Below are positions 9,091 to 17,824 of a DNA stretch of 39,271 bases, in pieces. A model generated the notes under the pieces. It was not told where the DNA came from, made no database searches, and was given only the letters and a program-made list of their open reading frames with translations. The stretch is taken from the NCBI GenBank assembly GCA_022822185.1, contig JAJECE010000051.1:1-39271 (forward strand). Reading direction: 5' to 3'. The stretch comes from Rhodothermales bacterium (GTDB lineage Bacteria; Bacteroidota; Rhodothermia; Rhodothermales; Bin80). The position numbers were made by a program, and so were the translations under genes. Numbering within the stretch: position 1 is the first letter of the stretch; every line of letters begins with the position of its first letter.

Positions 9091-9634
9091 GACGGACCCT
9101 CGGCAGCGGTGCAATCAGTCAGTCCGACGGAGATCCGGCGGACCCAGAGCCTGCCGGCGCTGGTTTTGGGCTTTGGGCTTTCGGTCATGGGGTTCAGATG
9201 TTTATCTTTGGAACGGGCTTTGTGGGCGTGGGTTCCGGCAGTGTGATGCGGGAGAAGGGGATGGCAGATGTTTGCGTTTAACGGTCCACGAACCCCTAAA
9301 AACACCTCATGACCTACGGCAACCATAAATTCAAAAATGCTTATGTTGAGGTTCTGATTATCGGTAATTCTCACACCTTCACGGATTTCATAGGTTTATA
9401 TGAACGAACTGGCAAATACCGGCGGCGGGGATAAAGACTTTGATTTCCCTGTAAGCATGAATCCTAGAGCAGTGATTGCACAAGATTCGAACTCCACTTA
9501 CCTGACAATTCTGAATGGGAGCTCCGCGAACAAAATGATTTCGCACCCAATACCAACAGGATGGAATGAATCGCCACAGGCAGCCTGTACGGGGCTGAAT
9601 CCTGTGCGTCGATACGCTCAAAGTCGATAGACGG
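9091..9634. other. Intergenic stretch without a convincing gene
   Basis: About 540 bp lie between the divergent HNH gene and the methyltransferase remnant. A 76-codon plus-strand frame from 9400 (MNELANTGGGDKDFDF...) and a 77-codon minus-strand frame overlap each other and resemble nothing I know. The 5' signals for both flanking units should lie here, but I could not pick a reliable promoter. Confidence 0.5.
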
Positions 9635-10679
9635 ATGCACCCAGAAACGAGTTCATCGGATCTGTCCTGCGATCTATTGCCCGGTCAGGATCCCAGATCC
9701 GGCACATTACTGAACAGAGATCACACCATTCCTCATACGGAAAATGATGTGGCTTGCGGGAGGGATGCATCCACGATTTTATGTGAATTGGTGGAATCAG
9801 ATCGCAGATTTGACGTGATCATCGCAGATCCTTCATATAACATCGGCAAGGACTTTGGCAGGGATAACTAACATAGTACTGCCGATAAACAGGCATGCTG
9901 CGTGGGCTTCTAACTGGATGGATCATTGCCTGAAACTGCTTCGTGCTGACGGCCTTCTGTATTTCTATGGCTTTGCAGAAATTCTTGCCCATGTAGCGAT
10001 CCGGTATCCGGTTGAACATCAGCGATGGCCTGCATGGCACTATAAAAAACAAGACGGTGCCCAGATCGCAGTTCTGGCAGCGATCACATGAAACCATTTT
10101 GTGCCTATGGAATCCTGAGAACGGGTGCCCTGCGCTTGAGACCGATCAGATTCGTGAGCCCGACACAAAACCCTTTCTCAATAACGCAGCAGGACGAACC
10201 CGCAAAAAAACACCACCCATAATGCCCACGAATCTGGAGCACTGCCGAGAGATGTGATCAAGATTCCAGCGTTGGCAGGTGGCACCGGGCGGGCAGAAAG
10301 ATGGTTCATGTGCCGAACCTGCAACAGGACGGTCTATGCCCCGCCACAACTTAAGCATCATCGTGAACATGACATCCTGAAGCATCCAACACAAAAACCA
10401 GAAGAATTGACTCGCAGGTTAATTCAATCCAGGATTGGCCAGAATAAGGATAAATCTGGAGTTCTGATCCCTTTTGCGGAGTCCGGCTCCAAACGTGTGG
10501 CTGCGCAGGATATAGGCATACCTTTCCTGAGCATTGAAATCAACGAAGAATATGTAGAGTTTGCCCAAAAATGGCTCTCGGTAAAACGAAATGCTCAACC
10601 CGTGAAAAGACCTCTCGGGAACGAACTCAGTTCTCTGGAAAAATCAATCGATACAGGAGAGCCTGCATTATTCCTCTGA
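9635..10679 (+). pseudogene. Frameshifted site-specific DNA methyltransferase (N4/N6 type)
   Basis: Fragments of one methyltransferase appear in order in shifting frames. 9635-9871 gives LLNRDHTIPHTEND and DVIIADPSYNIGKDFG, the catalytic motif IV with S replacing the second P of DPPY. 9855-10091 gives the next helix (LLRADGLLYFYGFAEIL). About 10012-10200 gives QFWQRSHETILCLWNPENG and NAAGRTRKKT. From ~10219 the frame carries NAHESGALPRDVIKIPALAGGTGRAE through to HPTQKPEELTRRL and FAESGSKRVAA (the FxGxG-like motif I) and EINEEYVEFAQKW. Order IV before I marks a beta-class enzyme. At least three frame changes and internal stops mean no intact protein. It sits divergently beside the HNH/HTH cassette, so it may be the dead half of a former restriction-modification-like island. 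Confidence 0.85.
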
Positions 10680-10781
10680 TCATCATTGGAGACGGTATTT
10701 AGAAAGTAGATTCATGCTCATATAAGGGCCTGAGTGGAGGCACCTGCGAAACTTTTTCGTGGATGGTGGCGAAAAAATTCT

Positions 10782-10802
10782 GTACTTTGCAACATAAAGT
10801 AC
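10782..10802. promoter_or_regulatory. Palindromic operator/promoter element
   Basis: GTACTTT and AAAGTAC form a perfect 7-bp inverted repeat around a 7-bp spacer, ending 19 bp before the ATG of the membrane-protein gene. TACTTTG within it resembles Bacteroidota-type -7 elements. A likely operator for the winged-helix regulator encoded one gene downstream; this role is inferred. Confidence 0.55.
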
Positions 10803-10821
10803 TTTTCAGTGTATACGTCTT

Positions 10822-11430
10822 ATGCGCATAGAATACGGGCCAGTCCAGAGCCGAAAAGAGAGCCCCCAGAATCAGGCAAGTGAGCATCTGCGATATATTC
10901 GCGATGTGATGGAGCGTTCCGCTTCCTTCACGGCAGTCCCCGGATGGGGTATGGTGACGGTCGGAGTTACGGCGCTGCTTGCGTCCTGGATCGCCTCGCT
11001 CCAGTCGACTCCGGACGGAACACTGCTGATCTGGTTTATTGAAGCAGTAGTTGCGGTAACCATTGCCATCTGGACGCTGCGCAGGAAAGCACGCAAATGC
11101 GGGGTGTCCCTCACCAGTGGCCCGGGACGCAAATATATTTTGACACTTGCTCCCTCCATGGTGGCTGGGCTTCTGTTTACCGTTGCCCTGTGGCAGGCGG
11201 GGAATCAGGATCTTCTGGCCACATTATGGCTTCTGTTTTATGGTGCAGGTACGATTACAGGGGGGACGAGCAGTGTGCGAGTCATCCCTGTTCTGGGGAT
11301 TTGCTTTATGATGATGGGAATCCTCTCTCTCTTTCTTCCACCTGCCTGGATGCATCTGCTGCTTGCACTCAGCTTCGGAGGGCTGCACATCGGGTTCGGG
11401 TTGTATATCGCACGGAAATATGGGGGATAA
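10822..11430 (+). CDS. Small multi-pass membrane protein, function unknown
   Basis: The 202-residue protein has a polar N-terminus with HLRYIRDVMERSASFTAVPGWG, a pattern I associate with small unnamed membrane proteins paired with winged-helix regulators. About five to six hydrophobic segments follow (roughly residues 45-62, 72-87, 107-124, 130-146, 153-170 and 173-195). There are no catalytic motifs. The ATG at 10822 sits just behind the palindromic element, and the 3' end overlaps the next gene's start by 11 bp, so the two are co-transcribed and probably translationally coupled. It may be a sensor or a target controlled with the regulator. No function can be assigned. Confidence 0.75.
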   Translation: MRIEYGPVQSRKESPQNQASEHLRYIRDVMERSASFTAVPGWGMVTVGVTALLASWIASLQSTPDGTLLIWFIEAVVAVTIAIWTLRRKARKCGVSLTSGPGRKYILTLAPSMVAGLLFTVALWQAGNQDLLATLWLLFYGAGTITGGTSSVRVIPVLGICFMMMGILSLFLPPAWMHLLLALSFGGLHIGFGLYIARKYGG

Positions 11431-11779
11431 AATTTTTTTCAACTCCATGAGAGTACTGCGAAAAAATCTGGACCCCCTGATTCACGCACGCGTGCGGCTT
11501 GGGATCGTGAGTGCGCTGGCAGCAGGCGAGACACTTAGCTTCAGGGATCTGAAAGTCCTCCTCAGCACGTCGGATGGCAATCTGAGTCGCCATACGCAAA
11601 AATTAGAGAAAGCAGGATATATTGAGTGCATCAAATCTTTTCAGGGCAGGATGCCCCACACAGAATATCGTTTGACCCCCAAAGGGAATGAGGCCCTTCT
11701 TGCGTATATAGAACAAATGGAGCACATGCTCCAGGTGGCTCGATCTGTAACTGCTGATCAGAACAACTTTTCAAATTAA
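11420..11779 (+). CDS. Winged-helix transcriptional regulator
   Basis: The 119 residues match the small winged-helix family seen in PF13601-like regulators: LDPLIHARVRLGIVSAL, then FRDLKVLL, the recognition helix SDGNLSRHTQKLEKAGYI, and the wing ending in YRLTPKGNEALLAYI. ATG 11420 is chosen because the product then starts just before the domain and overlaps the preceding stop (11428-11430); a later ATG (11447) is possible. The perfect GTACTTT/AAAGTAC palindrome ahead of the operon is a natural autoregulatory site for a dimeric protein like this. No ligand-binding domain is visible. Confidence 0.85.
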   Translation: MGDKIFFNSMRVLRKNLDPLIHARVRLGIVSALAAGETLSFRDLKVLLSTSDGNLSRHTQKLEKAGYIECIKSFQGRMPHTEYRLTPKGNEALLAYIEQMEHMLQVARSVTADQNNFSN

Positions 11780-11856
11780 CATGGAGATGCAGCGAAGGAT
11801 GTGCACCTGCACCGCATTTGGCCTTAGGCAACGTATTGTAATTCAGGAGAAATAGT

Positions 11857-12564
11857 ATGACTGGAGATCAGGAATTTATAGAGGATTCAATGCATGTTGC
11901 CATTATCATGGACGGAAATGGCCGATGGGCAACCGAGCGCGGTTTGCCGCGTACCGCCGGGCATCACGCGGGGATTCGATCACTCCGGGAAATCGTAGAG
12001 ACGGCCGTTCAGCGGCAGATTCATACCCTAACACTGTATGCATTTTCGTCCGATAACTGGCAGCGCCCTCAGAGCGAGGTCAGGGCGCTGATGCGGATCC
12101 TGGCCGCCCAACTGCCTAGTCAGGCGGCTCGCTGTGTCCGGCAGAATATCCGGCTCAGCATCATTGGCCGGCGTGACCGCCTTCCAGATCCTGTGCTGCA
12201 GGCCGTTCAGAGGGCAGAGGCCCGCACCATACATGGCACCGCACTGCACCTGCGCCTAGCCCTTGACTATTCTGCACGAGATTCCCTGACCCGGGCAGCA
12301 CAGCATGTCGGAAATAACGGGAATGGGGATTTTCTGCAGGCACTCATGCGGGCGTACAATGCGGACAGTCCCGTACCGGACGTAGATCTTCTCATACGAA
12401 CCGGCGGGGAACAGCGCCTGAGTGATTTTCTGCTCTGGGAGTGTGCCTATGCGGAACTCTACTTTACGCCGGATTACTGGCCGGATTTTGATGGCACCAA
12501 ACTGGATGCTGCATTGTATGCATTCCAGAAGCGTCAGCGCCGCTTTGGCTCGGTGTCCGTCTGA
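11857..12564 (+). CDS. uppS: Undecaprenyl diphosphate synthase
   Basis: The 235-residue cis-prenyltransferase condenses isopentenyl diphosphates onto farnesyl diphosphate to make the C55 carrier for peptidoglycan and other surface polymers. Visible signatures are HVAIIMDGNGRWA (residues 13-25; D19 binds the diphosphate-Mg), the FSSDNW segment, the RTGGEQRLSDFLLWE block and YFTPDYWPDF. Length is typical. The start is fixed by AGGAGA at 11845-11850, six bases before the ATG. It lies 77 bp after the regulator gene, so it may be read through from that operon. Its usual partners (cdsA, dxr) are not in view. Confidence 0.95.
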   Translation: MTGDQEFIEDSMHVAIIMDGNGRWATERGLPRTAGHHAGIRSLREIVETAVQRQIHTLTLYAFSSDNWQRPQSEVRALMRILAAQLPSQAARCVRQNIRLSIIGRRDRLPDPVLQAVQRAEARTIHGTALHLRLALDYSARDSLTRAAQHVGNNGNGDFLQALMRAYNADSPVPDVDLLIRTGGEQRLSDFLLWECAYAELYFTPDYWPDFDGTKLDAALYAFQKRQRRFGSVSV

Positions 12565-13413
12565 GAGTCTGGATTCGTCAGGTATACGTTCCCTGCATAC
12601 ATGCCAGACTGTCAGACTGGAATTCTAAAAATTTCGATGAATGCCTAGCATCCTGACAGATCCGGACCAAAGATCGCAAGAGAAATGCTGGACCAGCAAA
12701 CATCCAGAAATGCCTGCCGCATGGCTGAATTGAACAAGGCAATTCGCACCCCATGGACGAAATCCCTCCTTAGTTGACGCTAGGTAGTAAAGGAGCAACC
12801 AAAAATACTCGACTCGTAACGCAAATTCCTCTCTGCATGATGGCGGATCCGACCGACTCAAAACGGAGTGACTCCCGCGGTATTCGGTTCAGAAAATTGA
12901 CGAGGTCAGTCCATAAACCACATTAAATCAATCCCATAGATCCTGTAAAAAACACGCGCGTTCACAGTTTCTCAGAAACGTCCAAAATGGGATTAGGGGT
13001 GACCCGTATTTCTGATATAACATCAATTTTGAACCGGGCTAAACCAGATTCGTACCGCCAAAAACATATCTGGATGAACAAAATGGACACCGTGCGGTTA
13101 ACGAGGTAATCTGGGCTGGTGTCAAAGTCAGCCAGAGAGGACATGGGTTAACGAAATATGATTTACAATGAGTTCTGCCTCAAGTGGAATTGCGACATCA
13201 ATCTTGGAAACTCATCGGTTGCGGATATGCTGACACCGAGAGCATGCCCTGTTGAATTGAAGGATACAATCGAAAAATTCGCCCTATCGACGCAGTCAAA
13301 CAGAAATGTTACAGCAGACCCGTGGAACAAGATGTTCTTATAAAACTAATAATTCAGACGGAAAATTAATCATGGACACCTTCGTGACGATAAAAATCTT
13401 CAAGATTAAAGAG
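12565..13413. other. Gene-free region of about 850 bp
   Basis: No frame longer than about 80 codons exists on either strand, and none of the short ones (for example 12625-12861 minus or 13158-13343 plus) shows a recognisable domain or ribosome site. The sequence turns AT-rich towards the sulfotransferase promoter. It may be decayed DNA. I saw no tRNA, strong hairpin or inverted repeat that would explain it. Confidence 0.5.
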
Positions 13414-13441
13414 TTTTACAAAAGGGGCAAAGGCATATAAT
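13414..13441 (+). promoter_or_regulatory. Candidate promoter of the sulfotransferase operon
   Basis: TTTTAC at 13414-13419 and a perfect TATAAT at 13436-13441 are separated by 16 bp, placing the transcript start about a dozen bases before the ATG at 13461. Confidence 0.5.
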
Positions 13442-13460
13442 TTATTTTTTGGTGAGCACT

Positions 13461-14492
13461 ATGAATGAAATTTCCCCTGTGTTTGTACTCAATACCGGCC
13501 GTTGCGGCTCAACGATGATTTCAGAGATGCTCAACATGCATCCTGATATTCTCAGCATGTCGGAATTCTTTGCCGTTCTCGGACTAAATGCATTTCCAGG
13601 CAGAAAGGTTACCGGAAAACATATGTGGCATCTCTACAGTGAACCAGGCAAACGGATGAGCATTATCTCTCGAGAGCACTTTAGCGAATTACTCTATCCC
13701 TACACTGATCCTGATGCACGCTTTAACGCCTTTACGTTGCCACCCATTATGGCAATCACAGTACCTCATCTCACAGATCGCTACGATGAATTCTACGACG
13801 AAATCGGCCGCTTTGTGTGCTCCCAGCCTAAAGCATGGCCGAGCGACCATTATCGTGGACTGTTCACATGGTTAGGTGAGCGTTTCGGCAAGAAGATATG
13901 GATTGAGCGCCACGGCGGTTCTCTTCTCTTGGCTTCCAGATTGCTGCGTCACTTTCCTGAAGCACGGATCATTCACATGTTCCGAGATGGACGTGAAACA
14001 ACTCTGTCAATGAGTAAACATCCCCCCTTCCGTGGTACGCTTGCACTATTACGCCGAGCCAAGCGATGGAAAATTGATCTGTACCACTTGCTGGAGAAAA
14101 TTGAACGCTATGACTCGCTGACGAACTTTCTGGCAATTACGCAATGGATACGGACCGATATTGACAGCCTGCTCGCCGAACAGATACCACTCTCCGAGTT
14201 CGCCGGATTCTGGAGCAGAATGATCGAAACCGGGCACCGTGTGTTCGGCCATTTTCCGGCTGAAAATCTGCTCAACCTGAGATTTGAAGACATACAGGCG
14301 AACCCTGAACGCGAAATTCGACGCTTTATCAGGTTCGTTTCCCCTGAACTGGAAAACGATGCATGGGTCAGTGAAGTGGTCAAGATTCCGCGCCAAACGA
14401 ATTCCAGATTCGCACTCCTTAACACTGAGACGCAGTTCGCCATCACGGAAGCATGTCGTCCAGGACTTGAACGCTTGGGCTATGCAATCTGA
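13461..14492 (+). CDS. PAPS-dependent sulfotransferase
   Basis: The 343-residue protein carries both nucleotide-binding signatures of the sulfotransferase superfamily. VFVLNTGRCGST (residues 7-18) is the 5'-phosphosulfate loop; RIIHMFRDGRETTLSM (about 169-184) is the 3'-phosphate block. It should transfer sulfate from PAPS to an alcohol, phenol or sugar. ATG 13461 is preceded by GGTGAG at 13451-13456; GTG 13452 and TTG 13449 are alternatives. It heads a three-gene operon: an ATG for the next gene lies inside its last codons (14482), and that gene in turn overlaps the flavoprotein. The neighbours (P450 and prenyl-reductase type flavoprotein) suggest it sulfates a hydroxyl made by the P450 on a lipid or isoprenoid. 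The substrate is an inference. Confidence 0.88.
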   Translation: MNEISPVFVLNTGRCGSTMISEMLNMHPDILSMSEFFAVLGLNAFPGRKVTGKHMWHLYSEPGKRMSIISREHFSELLYPYTDPDARFNAFTLPPIMAITVPHLTDRYDEFYDEIGRFVCSQPKAWPSDHYRGLFTWLGERFGKKIWIERHGGSLLLASRLLRHFPEARIIHMFRDGRETTLSMSKHPPFRGTLALLRRAKRWKIDLYHLLEKIERYDSLTNFLAITQWIRTDIDSLLAEQIPLSEFAGFWSRMIETGHRVFGHFPAENLLNLRFEDIQANPEREIRRFIRFVSPELENDAWVSEVVKIPRQTNSRFALLNTETQFAITEACRPGLERLGYAI

Positions 14493-14536
14493 ATCACATC
14501 ACACCCGAAGAGAACTGACACAGGATTCCCGCAGTT

Positions 14537-14545
14537 CCCCCCCCC
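14537..14545 (+). repeat. Homopolymeric C9 tract at the 5' end of the P450 fusion gene
   Basis: Nine consecutive C bases lie between a well-placed ATG (14482, overlapping the sulfotransferase stop) and the clearly coding GPP34 frame. With nine C the ATG frame stops at TAG 14554-14556. With ten (or seven) it would run MQSESHHTRREL... through SPPPSIIEEL into the GPP34 domain. Confidence 0.75.
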
Positions 14546-14651
14546 TTCTATCATAGAAGAATTATATATTTTACTGCTAAATAGGGAAGGAGGGGGAATT
14601 GTCAATATAAACGAGCGGAACATTAGATATGCCTTTGCTGGTGCGGCACTG

Positions 14652-16583
14652 ATGGAACTAGCAAAGGCATACCGTATTGACACCGATCTGGAAAACCTGA
14701 TATTTGTTGACCCGACACCACTCGGAGACGAAATCCTGGATCCCCTGCTCTCTATCATCACCAGGGTTGATGATAAGACCGACACCGTCTATTGGATTAA
14801 GCGTTTTTCCGCTCCGGAGATCTCCAATCAGATACGTCGTCGGACCGCCGAGCGCCTAATCGACCGAGGCATCTTCATCAGGGATCCAGGCGGAACCATT
14901 CTCCTTGATCCTCAGGTTAGCCGAACACGCCGCTATACTGGTGTCGCTTTACCATATGGCCAGGATGTTCTCCTGCGGGTTATGAATGTAATCTTTAGCG
15001 AAGATATTCCCGCACCTGACGAGACGATGCTCATCGCATTAGGTGATGTGTGCGGTATCTTCAAGAAGATACTTTCGAAATCAGAACTTGCTGATCGGAA
15101 GAAGCGGATTGAACTCGTGAGTAAACTGGATGTTATCGGACTGTCGGTCCGTAATGCAATCCTGACCGTCAAGAAGCCGGGAACTAAGGACAAAATGCTT
15201 CGCAGGGCCTTCCTGAAACCGTCTCCCGGCACCTACCACAAACGTCCTCCATTGGTGCCCGGATCACTCCCGCTACTCGGGCATGCGCTGCGCCTGCGCC
15301 CAACACCAACCAAACCCCTTGCCAAGTACTATCATTCCCTGGGTCCTGTCTTCAGAGTGCGTGACCTGTTAGGTGAACTTACCGTTTTGGCAGGACCAGA
15401 AGCCAACCGCTTCTGCCAGAAACACAGCCGATCACTGTTTCGCAGCCACGCCACATACACCCCCTTCTTTGAAAGCATGGATGCTCAGCGTATCATCTTA
15501 AGCATGGACGGTGAAGAGCATTTTAGGCTCCGCAGGGCAATTTCCTCGGGTTTTTCAGGTAAACGATTCCTGTCCAGACTGCCCGCTATTCGGGACATCA
15601 TCCTGGGTGAATTACCGGAGAACGGCAGCACAGTCGCCATTGAGGCATTCAGTCAGTTAACGGCCAAATCAATCGGGCTCGCCTGCACCGGCTACCTGAT
15701 GTCAGACGAAGAAGTTCAGGGCATGGACTTCTTCCTCCGTCGCATGATTGCCTCCAAGGCACTTCGGTCACTGCCGGAATTCATGGCATACACCCCGCGT
15801 GCACGGAGGGCAAAAGCCGTCTTCTTTGATATCTTCAATGGTATGTTGAAGAAGCGGCTAGATGAAGGAGGGGACGACGGTCAGGAAGATGTGGTGGACG
15901 CAATGCTTGAATTGCATCGATCCAATCCGCAGTTTCTGCCAGAACACGAACTGCGGGTATCCTGCCTGGGCCCGATATTTTCCGGCCTGCATACTACCGC
16001 CAGTACTGGAACATCCGCCCTGTACCTGTTACTTAAGCATCCTCATATACTTGAGCGTGTCCGTGAAGAGGCACATTCCCTCTATTCCGACGGCCATCCG
16101 AATCCGGAGAAAATGAATACTCTGGATGTCACCCGACGAGTTGTGTTCGAGACACTGCGGATGTACAATCCCTTCAATTCGGTCTTCCGGCACGCCGTTA
16201 ACACATTCAATTTCGGCGGCTATACCATATCCGCAGGGACTCGACTCTTTCTTCCAATCTCCGTACCGCATTACTGCCCGGAATTCTTTCCAGATCCGAA
16301 TCGCTTCGACATTGATCGCTATCTCCCGGAACGGGGCGAACATAAGCAACCCGGGGTCTACATGCCATTCGGGTTCGGAACTCATCAATGTCTGGGAAAC
16401 GTCATCGCCAACGCACATCTAATGTTTTCGCTCACAACAATTCTGCATTACCTGGATGTCCAAATGGACCCGACTAACTACGAGATGAAGATCGCCTTTT
16501 ATGGATTCCCGGCTGCAACGAAGAAGTTTAAACTCAAATGTATGCGGCGACCCGTCATGACCCGAGAGGGATTGACGGTATGA
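14652..16583 (+). CDS. GPP34 (GOLPH3-like) domain - cytochrome P450 fusion
   Basis: From ATG 14652 there are 643 residues. Coding similarity clearly continues upstream in the same frame (about 14557-14651 reads EELYILLLNREGGGIV, then RYAFAGAALMELAK), so the real N-terminus is earlier, probably ATG 14482 across the C9 tract (about 700 residues). Residues 1-190 are a GPP34 domain, which in eukaryotic GOLPH3/Vps74 binds phosphoinositide membranes; in bacteria its role is poorly known. Residues ~199-643 are a P450: an oxygen-activating helix with SGLHTTAST (H-T-T as in CYP51-like enzymes), ExxR in FETLRM, RYLPER, and the heme loop FGFGTHQCLG with ligand C580. The stop overlaps the next gene (ATGA, 16580-16583). 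It likely hydroxylates a membrane lipid, sterol or isoprenoid; the partner redox proteins are not encoded here. Confidence 0.88.
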   Translation: MELAKAYRIDTDLENLIFVDPTPLGDEILDPLLSIITRVDDKTDTVYWIKRFSAPEISNQIRRRTAERLIDRGIFIRDPGGTILLDPQVSRTRRYTGVALPYGQDVLLRVMNVIFSEDIPAPDETMLIALGDVCGIFKKILSKSELADRKKRIELVSKLDVIGLSVRNAILTVKKPGTKDKMLRRAFLKPSPGTYHKRPPLVPGSLPLLGHALRLRPTPTKPLAKYYHSLGPVFRVRDLLGELTVLAGPEANRFCQKHSRSLFRSHATYTPFFESMDAQRIILSMDGEEHFRLRRAISSGFSGKRFLSRLPAIRDIILGELPENGSTVAIEAFSQLTAKSIGLACTGYLMSDEEVQGMDFFLRRMIASKALRSLPEFMAYTPRARRAKAVFFDIFNGMLKKRLDEGGDDGQEDVVDAMLELHRSNPQFLPEHELRVSCLGPIFSGLHTTASTGTSALYLLLKHPHILERVREEAHSLYSDGHPNPEKMNTLDVTRRVVFETLRMYNPFNSVFRHAVNTFNFGGYTISAGTRLFLPISVPHYCPEFFPDPNRFDIDRYLPERGEHKQPGVYMPFGFGTHQCLGNVIANAHLMFSLTTILHYLDVQMDPTNYEMKIAFYGFPAATKKFKLKCMRRPVMTREGLTV

Positions 16584-17761
16584 GATACGATGTAATTGTA
16601 GTCGGGGCAGGCCCTGCTGGATCAACCGTGGCCCGAGAACTCGCTAAGCGGGGGATATCGGTTGCTATGTTTGACCGAGCTGCCTTCCCGCGAGATAAAC
16701 CGTGCGGCGGAGCAGTATCAACCAAATGCGAGAAACAGATCGGCTTGAATCTTTCCTCTGTCATTGAGCGAACCGTCAGCGATGTGAGTATCACGATGAA
16801 CCAACATCCCCCTTCAGAACTTTTCCGCTCATCGTCCAAACCTTTTGGTCATTTGACACAGCGGCGATTCCTTGATGCACTACTGGCAGAGAAGGCCTTG
16901 GAAGCTGGCGCAGTTTTTCGGCAGCGAACACGTATTCGAAGCATCGAACCCATGGATACAGGTGTCACGGTCCGAACGTCCGACGATGTGTTCTGTGGCC
17001 GCATACTCGTGGCGGCGGACGGTGCCAACGGAGTAACTGCCAGACTATGCGGCATCAACCTGCCAAAACACAATCGCAGCATTGCATTAGAAGGCAATAT
17101 CAGTCCAGAAGATGGTGTCCCAGACAAGTGGTTCAATGCAATTGGTATCGATTTCGGCAGCATGGACGGGGGCTACGGGTGGATCCTTCCAAAGGGTGAT
17201 CATCTCAATATTGGAGTGGGGGGCTATACGCATGTTGGACCAAAACTGCGCACTGAACTGCAAAAACTGGTTAAATTCTACGGCCATGCCCCCGAAGCGT
17301 TATGGGGCCTGCGTGGACATCACCTGCCCCAGCGACATGAGACCTCGGCCGTTGTAAGCGGGAATGTCGTTCTGATTGGCGATGCTGCAGGTCTGGTGGA
17401 TCCTCTGACAGGAGAGGGCATCTTCGCGGCCGTCCATTCCGCGCAAATCGCAGCGGCGAGTATCGCCAATCACCTCAACAACAATACTAGTCTGGGAGCC
17501 TATCAGCAGAATCTTGAAAAAGACATCTTTTCCGATATCAGGGCTGCGAAAACATTGCACGATCTATTCTACCGCTGGCCCGGCATCTTCCACAGGATTG
17601 AGAGGTCAAAGCCTCTACTGTGGCATGCAATGCTGACATATTTTTGTGGCGATGCCACTTATGTAGACCTGTCGCATAAACTGGGTCGCCTCTGGCCTGT
17701 AATGCGAACCGCCTCACGCCTGATGCGTACAATTTCGGAGTTTAAGGATGGTGCAAAATAA
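16580..17761 (+). CDS. Geranylgeranyl-reductase-family FAD oxidoreductase
   Basis: The 393-residue flavoprotein starts at ATG 16580, in ATGA overlap with the P450 stop. It opens with the dinucleotide-binding VVGAGPAGSTVARELAKRG and continues FDRAAFPRDKPCGGAVS, the signature of the geranylgeranyl reductase group. AADGANGVTARL and VVLIGDAAGLVDPLTGEGI complete FAD binding. Family members reduce isolated double bonds of prenyl chains (phytyl tails, archaeal-type lipids, menaquinone); others are halogenases or hydroxylases. The C-terminal ~90 residues (WPGIFHRIERSKPLLW and onward) fit the prenyl reductase type. As third gene of the operon it points to an isoprenoid or lipid substrate shared with the P450 and sulfotransferase. 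A hairpin with a T-run follows at 17880. Confidence 0.88.
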   Translation: MRYDVIVVGAGPAGSTVARELAKRGISVAMFDRAAFPRDKPCGGAVSTKCEKQIGLNLSSVIERTVSDVSITMNQHPPSELFRSSSKPFGHLTQRRFLDALLAEKALEAGAVFRQRTRIRSIEPMDTGVTVRTSDDVFCGRILVAADGANGVTARLCGINLPKHNRSIALEGNISPEDGVPDKWFNAIGIDFGSMDGGYGWILPKGDHLNIGVGGYTHVGPKLRTELQKLVKFYGHAPEALWGLRGHHLPQRHETSAVVSGNVVLIGDAAGLVDPLTGEGIFAAVHSAQIAAASIANHLNNNTSLGAYQQNLEKDIFSDIRAAKTLHDLFYRWPGIFHRIERSKPLLWHAMLTYFCGDATYVDLSHKLGRLWPVMRTASRLMRTISEFKDGAK

Positions 17762-17824
17762 ATAGTCTTCACGGGTCTGCATTTCTACTTTCCCCTCTCC
17801 TCAGTTAATTTGAGCGGACTTTGC

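Noticed and set aside
8973..9374. 133-codon minus-strand frame upstream of the HNH gene
   Set aside because: Low-complexity, unlike any family, and overlaps the HNH gene in a different frame. The short MSQSGSEK stretch was considered instead.
9478..9500. GATTCGAACTCC resembling the T-arm of a tRNA
   Set aside because: The stem does not pair over five bases and no anticodon or acceptor arm could be built around it.
9400..9630. 76-codon plus-strand frame MNELANTGGGDKDF...
   Set aside because: No recognisable domain, no ribosome site, overlaps a similar-sized minus-strand frame; left as intergenic.
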